This document shows positions 15,654 to 21,622 of a stretch of DNA of 23,641 bases, piece by piece. Below the pieces are notes generated by a model that worked only from the letters and a program-made list of their open reading frames with translations, made no database searches and was not told where the DNA came from. Source of the stretch: Aquificaceae bacterium (GTDB lineage Bacteria; Aquificota; Aquificia; Aquificales; Aquificaceae); the NCBI GenBank assembly GCA_015490215.1, contig WFYH01000126.1, positions 1-23,641 of the forward strand, given 5' to 3'. The translations under genes were made by a program, and so were the position numbers. Numbering within the stretch: the first letter of the stretch is position 1; every line of letters starts with the position of its first letter.

Positions 15654-16386
15654 ACTTCTTCACCTCTTTTAAGATCCTCTTTGACTTATACATGCGTTCG
15701 TCGGCAACCTCAATAAGCTCCGAGAGGGTCTCCCCGTCCTGAGGATAGCAGGCGTATCCCACGCTTGCGGTTACAACTACATCCCTGTAGGGAATCCGAA
15801 CGGTATTTATTACCCTGTCCACCACCTCAAGTATGTAGTGGTGCTCCTCACAGGGTAGAAAGATGAGAAATTCGTCACCGCCCCACCTTGCGATCATATC
15901 GTAGTCACGGAACTTCCTCTTCAACCTCTGAACAACGATCTTGAGAACTTCATCACCCGCCTTGTGACCGTAGCGGTCGTTGACCTGCTTAAAGTCGTTA
16001 AGGTCTATCAGCAGGATGCAAAAGCCCTTCTCCAACCTCTTTGACTTGAGGATCTCACCCCTTACAACCTCCTCAACGAACATCCTATTGTATGCACCCG
16101 TGAGGGGGTCTTTAAAGCTTACGTTCTGCACCTCTTTGAGCTTTCCGAGCTTACCCGCTATCAGCAAAAAAGTTCCCGAAAGGAGGAGGAAACCCGTTCC
16201 CGAAAGAAAGTAAAAGATAGCGTATCCTTCAAGCAAAAGGGCAAGTTTTGAAACCCCGAGCAGGGAAACCGCTCCCAAAAGGAGAATATATTCCCTTGAC
16301 CAGTGGCTTCTGGGAACCCCGAGGATCAGAAGGGAAATTAAAAAGGAGTAAAGGACAAGCTCGTAGAGGGAGATATCATAGATCAT
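15619..16386 (-). CDS. membrane-bound diguanylate cyclase (GGDEF)
   Basis: A 255-residue protein with three or four N-terminal transmembrane helices (about residues 8-80) and a GGDEF domain (about 90-245) that makes cyclic di-GMP from GTP. The domain start DPLTGAYNR (93-101), the metal/base motif LLIDLNDFKQVND, and the active site RWGGDEF (GGDEF 169-173) are intact. R160-D163 (RDYD), five residues before GGDEF, is an inhibitory I-site, so product feedback is expected. No separate sensor domain is seen; the membrane part may sense. It overlaps the small gene upstream by 11 bases and the PTPS-family gene downstream by 35, inside an operon of otherwise metabolic genes. Confidence 0.93.
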   Translation of the reverse strand: MIYDISLYELVLYSFLISLLILGVPRSHWSREYILLLGAVSLLGVSKLALLLEGYAIFYFLSGTGFLLLSGTFLLIAGKLGKLKEVQNVSFKDPLTGAYNRMFVEEVVRGEILKSKRLEKGFCILLIDLNDFKQVNDRYGHKAGDEVLKIVVQRLKRKFRDYDMIARWGGDEFLIFLPCEEHHYILEVVDRVINTVRIPYRDVVVTASVGYACYPQDGETLSELIEVADERMYKSKRILKEVKKYALDNKGEKEV

Positions 16387-16618
16387 CTATACTCTCTCCC
16401 CTCAGGAGACGCTGGGCGTAATTTACACAGCTCAGGACCATAAACCAGAGGGCGTGCTTGTGGGTATCTTTAAAGTCCTCTTTAACCCACAGCGTCCCAT
16501 CTTCCCTCTCCACGAGCTTTATATATTTGAAAGCCTCCTGAGCGAGTTCTTTATTCTGAACCTTTTGAAGGATCTTCTCCCTTATCCAGTCGGGAAGGGG
16601 CTTTTCTATCTCCCTCAA
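16376..16618 (-). CDS. small hypothetical protein between PHP and GGDEF genes
   Basis: An 80-residue protein I do not recognise. It is charged and mostly helical in appearance (REIEKPLPDWIREKIL, NKELAQEAFKYIKLVER), with LWVKEDFKDTHKHALWF in the middle and a closing NYAQRLLRGES. It has no membrane segment and no metal motif beyond DTHKHALW. I prefer the TTG at 16618 as start because GGAGG lies 6 bases upstream; a TTG at 16624 directly abuts that site. The 5' end overlaps the end of the PHP gene by 68 bases in another frame, and the 3' end overlaps the GGDEF gene by 11. The protein-like composition and ribosome site argue that it is real. Confidence 0.68.
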   Translation of the reverse strand: MREIEKPLPDWIREKILQKVQNKELAQEAFKYIKLVEREDGTLWVKEDFKDTHKHALWFMVLSCVNYAQRLLRGESIDDL

Positions 16619-17657
16619 CTCCAACCTCCAAAGGTCCGCTCACAAAGAGAGGTTTTACGTTAAACAAAAGCTTCCACAGCCTAAAGCTATAAGTATATCC
16701 TAATATAAAGTATCGGTTTTTTTCAGCGTCCCTGATAAGCAGGTTTGACCCTATAAATCTCTTGCTCTCCCCTTTTTCGCTCACAACAAGGAAAAAGGTG
16801 TTGTAAAAGGGAGAGTAAGCCATAAGATCTTTTCCGTCGGTCCATGCAAGGGAGAGCTTTTCCGAAAAGGATATGACGCTCGGCTCCCTTCCGAGGGCTT
16901 CCAGAAAATCCTCTTTGCTTTTTATCTCCCTGCGGGAAAGAAGGAAGTTTCTCATGAGGGTAAAGGAGTGCAGGTAATCGGGAAAGAGGAACTTCTTTTT
17001 AACCTCCCTCAGGTAGATCTTTACGTGATGGTCGTGCCCGCCCACCACCCTGTTTTGCCACCCTTCCCGAAAGTACCTGAGGACATATGGGAGGGGGTCT
17101 ACAAGCTTTACGAAGTTGCGAACGACCCTTTTGGAGGAAAGGGGAAAGAGCATAAGAGCACCCAGCAGAAAGAAGGAAAGCTTTAGCTTTCTCTCAAGGA
17201 GAACATCCCTCAGGTCTACGAGTTCAAGAAGGTAGTCTTTTCTTCTCTCAAGCCTCCAGCGGTATTTTTCCCTAAAGTGGTGGGCTATAACCTTTACTTC
17301 TCCTAAATCAAGGAGGTCTCCCGCCAACTTCCCCTTGTCGTCCTTTACCTTTACCTCTTTGCCCGCTATCAAGCGCTCGTCGGCAAAGAGTTTTATGAGG
17401 TCGTTGTTGTGGTCGGTTACCACCACGAAGTCAAGCTTGCTCTCGTCCCTTGCCCTCGTTATGTCCTCGGGCTTTCCGAGGGAATCGTAAGAGAACTGAC
17501 TGTGAACATGCAGGGCGTAGGAGTAGACAAACAGCTCGGGTGGTTCAACGATCTCATTCTTTATCTGGGCGTCCGGGACGAGCTTTATAGGGAAGAGGAA
17601 AAACCATAGGGTAAGGGTGACGTAAAAGGTCACTACAAAGAGCAGGAATTCTATCAT
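16551..17657 (-). CDS. membrane-anchored PHP-domain phosphoesterase, specific role unknown
   Basis: A 368-residue protein with an N-terminal membrane helix (about 3-25) and a PHP metal-dependent phosphoesterase domain. Metal motifs are H50 and H52 in ALHVHSQFSYDS, D82 and H83 in VVVTDHNN, E101 in AGKEV, the AHH at 126-127, and GHDHH at 207-211. A second hydrophobic stretch (about 158-175, FFLLGALMLF) may be another membrane helix inside the domain. PHP proteins hydrolyse phosphate esters such as histidinol phosphate or 3',5'-nucleotides, but the substrate here is not predictable. The last 25 or so residues are low-complexity and overlap the next gene, so the true C-terminus is uncertain. The start overlaps the trpS stop by ATGA. 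Confidence 0.78.
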   Translation of the reverse strand: MIEFLLFVVTFYVTLTLWFFLFPIKLVPDAQIKNEIVEPPELFVYSYALHVHSQFSYDSLGKPEDITRARDESKLDFVVVTDHNNDLIKLFADERLIAGKEVKVKDDKGKLAGDLLDLGEVKVIAHHFREKYRWRLERRKDYLLELVDLRDVLLERKLKLSFFLLGALMLFPLSSKRVVRNFVKLVDPLPYVLRYFREGWQNRVVGGHDHHVKIYLREVKKKFLFPDYLHSFTLMRNFLLSRREIKSKEDFLEALGREPSVISFSEKLSLAWTDGKDLMAYSPFYNTFFLVVSEKGESKRFIGSNLLIRDAEKNRYFILGYTYSFRLWKLLFNVKPLFVSGPLEVGVEGDRKAPSRLDKGEDPSKGSE

Positions 17658-18841
17658 CCGAGGTTCATAGCTTCCCTTACCTGACTAAGGGTTTCCTTGG
17701 CTTTCTCCTGTGCTTTTCTTGAACCTTCTATGAATATGTCCATGATTTCATCCGCTTTGCTCTCAGCCTTTTTTCTCCTTTCCCTGAAGGGTGATAGAAA
17801 CTCTTCAAGATCCTTAAGCAGGGTCCTTTTGCACTCAACACAGCCCAACTTACCCGCCTCGCAGTCCTTTCTTATCTCTTCGACTTTCTCCTTATCCTTG
17901 GTAAAGAGTTTGTGGTATGTGAAGACCGCACACAGGTCGGGTCTTCCGGGGTCGTTTTTACGGAGCTTTTGGGGGTCGGTGAACATCTTCATGATCTTTT
18001 GCTCCACCTCTTCTTTGGAGTCGGCGAAGTATATGGCGTTGTTGTAGGATTTGCTCATCTTGCGTCCGTCGGTTCCGGGCACCTTTGGGGTTTCAGTTAA
18101 AAGAGCCTTGGGTTCGGGAAAGACCTCCCCGTAGAGGTGGTTAAACCTCCTTGCTATCTCCCTCGTCAGCTCTATGTGGGGAAGCTGATCCTCTCCCACC
18201 GGAACACCTTCCCCCTTGTAGGCGAGGATATCCGCAGCCTGAAGGACCGGATAACCTAAAAAGCCGTAGGTATCCGTCTCGTAAAAGTCCCTCTTGGAGA
18301 CGTTTAGACTGCGCAGGATATCAGGTTCAAGCTCACCTTCAAATATACCGGCTATGAGGCTTTCGGAAAGGTCGTCCAACAGCCTCTCTTCAAGGCGTTC
18401 AAAGTCGGTTATCTTGTAGGGAAGCATTCCCAAAAACTCCTTTACCAGATCCCTGAGGGCACCCTTTATCTGAAGGGAAAGGTCCTGAAGCCTCAGGAGG
18501 TTGTATTTAAGATCCTTGTAGGTGGGATTCCACTCAAGCCAACTTTTGGGGGTTATCATGGAAAAGAGAAGGTGTAGCTCCGCATGTTCCTTTACCCGTG
18601 ATTGGATGAAGAGAACCCCCTTTGAGGGATCGAGACCGAGGGCTATCCAGTCAACCATAAGCTCCTTTACGTTGCTTTGAAGCGCCCTGACGTCCTTGTA
18701 GCCCGTGGTAAGAGCGTGCCAGTCCGCTATAAAGAAGTAGGTCTCGTGTTCCTTTTGAAGCTGAACCCAGTTTTTTATGACCCCGAAGTAGTGACCCAAG
18801 TGAAGTTTGCCCGTGGGGCGCATACCGCTGACTATACGCAT
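17654..18841 (-). CDS. trpS: tryptophanyl-tRNA synthetase, Fe-S type
   Basis: A 395-residue class I synthetase charging tRNA-Trp. The HIGH-like motif is HLGHY (14-18) and the KMSKS motif is intact (261-265) within GTDGRKMSKSYNN. It is about 60 residues longer than a typical bacterial TrpRS because of an insertion at about residues 112-180, before the YPVLQAADIL core. C304, C327, C334 and C337 form C-x22-C-x6-C-x2-C, the same spacing as the 4Fe-4S site near the anticodon-binding domain of Thermotoga maritima TrpRS. It is the first gene of the - strand operon and has no Shine-Dalgarno; TATAAT lies 7 bases before its ATG. Confidence 0.96.
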   Translation of the reverse strand: MRIVSGMRPTGKLHLGHYFGVIKNWVQLQKEHETYFFIADWHALTTGYKDVRALQSNVKELMVDWIALGLDPSKGVLFIQSRVKEHAELHLLFSMITPKSWLEWNPTYKDLKYNLLRLQDLSLQIKGALRDLVKEFLGMLPYKITDFERLEERLLDDLSESLIAGIFEGELEPDILRSLNVSKRDFYETDTYGFLGYPVLQAADILAYKGEGVPVGEDQLPHIELTREIARRFNHLYGEVFPEPKALLTETPKVPGTDGRKMSKSYNNAIYFADSKEEVEQKIMKMFTDPQKLRKNDPGRPDLCAVFTYHKLFTKDKEKVEEIRKDCEAGKLGCVECKRTLLKDLEEFLSPFRERRKKAESKADEIMDIFIEGSRKAQEKAKETLSQVREAMNLG

Positions 18842-18848
18842 GTCAATA

Positions 18849-18854
18849 ATTATA
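18849..18854 (-). promoter_or_regulatory. -10 element for the trpS operon (leaderless)
   Basis: Read on the - strand, a perfect TATAAT ends 7 bases before the trpS ATG (18841). Transcription would start at or within a base or two of the ATG, giving a leaderless mRNA. This agrees with the absence of any Shine-Dalgarno. No clear -35 is seen at 16-18 bases, where the sequence enters the divergent gene. Confidence 0.5.
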
Positions 18855-18861
18855 GTTAAGC

Positions 18862-18867
18862 TAAGAT
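18862..18867 (+). promoter_or_regulatory. possible -10 element for the GspA-like gene
   Basis: TAAGAT lies 8 bases before the ATG at 18876 and no Shine-Dalgarno is present. An alternative -10, TATAGT at 18851-18856, would leave a leader of about 13 bases and overlaps the opposing trpS -10. Two divergent promoters must fit in 34 bases, so they may compete. Confidence 0.3.
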
Positions 18868-18875
18868 AAAACCCT

Positions 18876-20087
18876 ATGGCGGATTACCTTGAGTTCTTCG
18901 GGCTTAAGGATGACCCCTTCAAGATAACGCCCGACGCCAACTACTTTTTTCTCTCCGAGTCCCACCAAGAAGCTTTATCTTCCCTGAGATACGTTTACGA
19001 GTCCGGGGAGGGCTTTGCGGTGGTGGTGGGAGAACCGGGAACGGGGAAAACCCTGACCCTTCGCAAATTCATAGACAGCCTGCCTCAAGAGGAGGTAAGG
19101 TTTGCCTACATCCTCTTTCCCAACCTCTCTCCCGAAGAACTCTTTGAAGCTATCCTTGAAGATTTGGGTATAAAGAGCGAAGGGGAGACAAAAAACAGGC
19201 TCTTTGCCAAGCTCAGGGACTTCCTCGTAGAGGAGAGAACTAAGGGCAGAAAGGTGCTCGTTATAGTGGACGAGGCCCAAAACCTCCCCGATGAGACCCT
19301 TGAAGAGCTTAGGATCCTCTCAAACCTTGAAACGGAGGATACCAAGCTCCTGCAGATCATACTGGCGGGTCAGCCCGAGCTTGAGGAAAAGCTGAGCTCG
19401 GAGAAGTTCAGACAGCTCAGACAGCGTATAACCGTGTTCGTAAAGCTCAGAAACCTTACGAAGGAAGAGACCAAAGCCTACATAGACTATAGGCTTTCAA
19501 AAGCCGGCAAGGGAAACATAGTTGTCTCTTCAAAAGCCTATGATCTCGTCTACCGCTACTCCATGGGTATACCCCGCCTGATAAACATAATCATGGAAAG
19601 GGCTATGATGGCGGCTTTCGTTGAAAGCTCTCACGAGATAAAACCCCACCATGTAAGCAGAGCGGTTGAAAGTGTAGGTATGAGGCTTTCCGAGGAACCC
19701 TTCTCAAAGAGGGTAGCTCTGATATCAGCCGTCGGGATACTTTTGGCGGTTCTCCTTCTTTCGGGAGGCTATCTCCTTTTGAATAACTTTCCGCCGCCTT
19801 TAGAAGTTAAGACTAAGGAGGTGGTAAAAACCGAGGTGTCCAAGGTTGAGAAAAAGAAGGAGGTTAAAGAGGTTCCCGATGAAGCCTTCGTTGCCGTCCC
19901 TATGCTCAACATGAGGGAGGGACCGGACACCTCTTCCGAGGTCATCTACCTGCTCAGGGAAGGTGACAGGGTAAAGATATTGGAAAAGGGACCCGAAACT
20001 TGGGTAAAAGTGCTTTATGAGGGGTTGGATCAACCCGTGGAGGGTTGGGTAAACGGCAAATACCTAAGACCCCTTAAGGGAGAGTGA
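18876..20087 (+). CDS. GspA/ExeA-like AAA ATPase with transmembrane helix and periplasmic SH3 domain
   Basis: A 403-residue protein. Residues 1-265 are an ExeA/GspA-type AAA ATPase: start motif LEFFGLKDDPFKITPDANYFF, Walker A GEPGTGKT (52-59), Walker B VLVIVDEAQN (D131, E132), sensor ILAGQPELEEKL, and SMGIPRLINIIMERAM. A single membrane helix is at about 279-302, then a Lys/Glu-rich linker (about 310-335), then a bacterial SH3 domain (about 336-400; NMREGPDTSSEV, GWVNGKYL). In Aeromonas ExeA the ATPase is joined to a peptidoglycan-binding domain and helps assemble the type II secretin; here SH3 replaces that domain. No other secretion gene is nearby. It converges on ttuA with a 24-base overlap. 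Confidence 0.86.
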   Translation: MADYLEFFGLKDDPFKITPDANYFFLSESHQEALSSLRYVYESGEGFAVVVGEPGTGKTLTLRKFIDSLPQEEVRFAYILFPNLSPEELFEAILEDLGIKSEGETKNRLFAKLRDFLVEERTKGRKVLVIVDEAQNLPDETLEELRILSNLETEDTKLLQIILAGQPELEEKLSSEKFRQLRQRITVFVKLRNLTKEETKAYIDYRLSKAGKGNIVVSSKAYDLVYRYSMGIPRLINIIMERAMMAAFVESSHEIKPHHVSRAVESVGMRLSEEPFSKRVALISAVGILLAVLLLSGGYLLLNNFPPPLEVKTKEVVKTEVSKVEKKKEVKEVPDEAFVAVPMLNMREGPDTSSEVIYLLREGDRVKILEKGPETWVKVLYEGLDQPVEGWVNGKYLRPLKGE

Positions 20088-20966
20088 TCTCTCTTTTAAC
20101 CTGCAAACGGGGCAAATCTCCGAAGGACTCGGCTCACCGCAAATCTTACACCTTTTCAGATCCCTTTTCTCCTCCTTTTTAAAGATGGGGTATACCTTCC
20201 TCAGGTAGTCAAGGTAAAAGCGCATCTTGGTCCCCGGGGACCTCTCTTCAATGGAGTTGAGGATCTCTTTGAAAAAGATAGAGCTTGCGTCCTCCGAAAA
20301 AGGACATTCCTCCTCTATGAAGTCTATTCCCATCAAAAGGGAGTAAAGGGCAGTTTCCTTTTCAGTAAACCTGCAGAAGGGCTTTACCTTCCTGACAAAC
20401 CCCTCTTCCTCTTTAAGGACGGGATACTTCCTTCCGAGGTATTTCATGTTCCAGTTTATTACGTTCGCAAGGAGGGAGCTTGCCTCGTCGTCAAGGTTGT
20501 GACCGGTGGCTACCACGTTGTAGCCTTTATCTTTGGCTACCTTGTTAAAGTAGTATCTCTTTACCAAACCGCACAGGGAGCAGGTTTCTCTAGAGGACAC
20601 TTCCTTTAGCTCGGGAATGCCCGCCGCTTCCTCCTTCAGGTCTACTATGTGAACCTGCGCCCCCACCCTGTGGGCGAAGTTTAAAACCTTTTCCTTGGAC
20701 CTTTCCGAATACTCACCTATACCCAAGTGAAGGTAGAAGCCGTCCGCCTCATAGCCGAGTTTGCGCAGAACCAGCCACAAGGCGAGGCTGTCTTTCCCTC
20801 CCGAAACTGCAACGAGGATGCGGTCCTCCTTGGAAAACATACGGAACTCTTTTATGGTCTTTTGGGTGTAGTTTTCAAACCAACGGATGAAGTCCTCCTT
20901 ACACAGAGCCAACCTGTGATGGGGCATGTAAATTATGGGTTTGCCTCCGCAGATCCTGCACCTCAT
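20064..20966 (-). CDS. ttuA: tRNA-5-methyluridine(54) 2-sulfurtransferase, TtuA type
   Basis: A 300-residue PP-loop enzyme of the TtuA/TtcA family, which thiolates U54 (T-loop) of tRNA and stabilises tRNA at high temperature. It matches Thermus TtuA throughout as I recall that sequence. The PP-loop is SGGKDS (55-60) and the catalytic/Fe-S cysteines are C129 and C132 (CSLC) and C221 (EEECPF), with ATGHNLDDEA between them. It has an N-terminal zinc knuckle (C3, C6, C22) and a C-terminal one (C273, C276, C285, C288). The fourth N-terminal ligand, His in Thermus, appears to be Asp here. The ATG overlaps the preceding stop as ATGA. The sulfur carrier TtuB is not in this window. Confidence 0.9.
   Translation of the reverse strand: MRCRICGGKPIIYMPHHRLALCKEDFIRWFENYTQKTIKEFRMFSKEDRILVAVSGGKDSLALWLVLRKLGYEADGFYLHLGIGEYSERSKEKVLNFAHRVGAQVHIVDLKEEAAGIPELKEVSSRETCSLCGLVKRYYFNKVAKDKGYNVVATGHNLDDEASSLLANVINWNMKYLGRKYPVLKEEEGFVRKVKPFCRFTEKETALYSLLMGIDFIEEECPFSEDASSIFFKEILNSIEERSPGTKMRFYLDYLRKVYPIFKKEEKRDLKRCKICGEPSPSEICPVCRLKERSLSLKGS
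20074..20099 (+). terminator. hairpin at the 3' end of the GspA-like gene
   Basis: TTAAGGGAGAG and CTCTCTTTTAA can pair as an 11-bp stem in + strand RNA (two G-U pairs) around the loop TGAT, which holds the stop codon of the GspA-like gene. The inner GAGAG/CTCTC stem is followed directly by TTTT, the layout of a weak intrinsic terminator. In the opposite transcript two A-C mismatches break the stem, so it would favour the + strand. It lies within the end of ttuA. Confidence 0.4.
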
Positions 20967-21622
20967 AGACCCGCAAGCTCCTTAAGTTTTTTCATATCCT
21001 CAACGAACTCCCCGTCGGATTTAGGGTTCCTCAAGATAAAGGCGGGGTGGTAGGTGAGGAACACCTTTACGGAGGGGTCATAAGGGTAAGGTCTGACCTG
21101 ACCCCTAACCTTGGTAATTGAGAGCTTCTTTCCCAGTATCCCTTCCGCAGCGGTTGCCCCGAGACAGCATATAACTTTGGGCTTTATTATGCTGAGTTCC
21201 TTGCGCAAGTAGGGAAAGCAGGCGTTTATCTCGGCGGGAGTGGGCTTTCTGTTTTCGGGGGGTCTGCACTTGCAAACGTTGGTTATGTATACGTCTTCTC
21301 TCTTTAAGGAAAGAACCTGTTCTATCTTTTGGTTTAGGTATTTACCCGCTCTGCCGACAAAGGGTCTGCCCTGTCTGTCCTCGTCTTCTCCGGGGGCTTC
21401 TCCTACGAACACAACAGGAGAGTCGGGGTTTCCGTCGCCGAAGACCACCTGAGTCCTGCTTTTGTGAAGGGGACACTTGGTGCAGTTCCTGTAGGAGGAA
21501 AAAAGCTCCTCCAAAAGCTCCCTTTTACCTTTAGGTTGCTTCTTTTCGGAAACCCCTTGGGTCAGATATATCTCCGAAAATCCGATTTTTTCCAAGGCTT
21601 TGACGGTCTCCTTGAGTCCCAT
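20963..21622 (-). CDS. uracil-DNA glycosylase, family 4 (UDGa type)
   Basis: A 219-residue thermophile-type Fe-S uracil-DNA glycosylase. Motif A is GEAPGEDED (75-83) and motif B contains H192 in YHPAF. Cluster cysteines are C47 and C50 (NCTKC), C119 (KCRPPENRKPT) and C135 (INAC). It has an N-terminal extension of about 40 residues before the first Cys pair; such extensions also occur in proteins labelled as phage SPO1 polymerase-related, the older name of this family. The ATG shares one base with the ilvB stop, and its own stop overlaps ttuA by ATGA, so it is the middle gene of a three-gene unit. Confidence 0.93.
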   Translation of the reverse strand: MGLKETVKALEKIGFSEIYLTQGVSEKKQPKGKRELLEELFSSYRNCTKCPLHKSRTQVVFGDGNPDSPVVFVGEAPGEDEDRQGRPFVGRAGKYLNQKIEQVLSLKREDVYITNVCKCRPPENRKPTPAEINACFPYLRKELSIIKPKVICCLGATAAEGILGKKLSITKVRGQVRPYPYDPSVKVFLTYHPAFILRNPKSDGEFVEDMKKLKELAGL

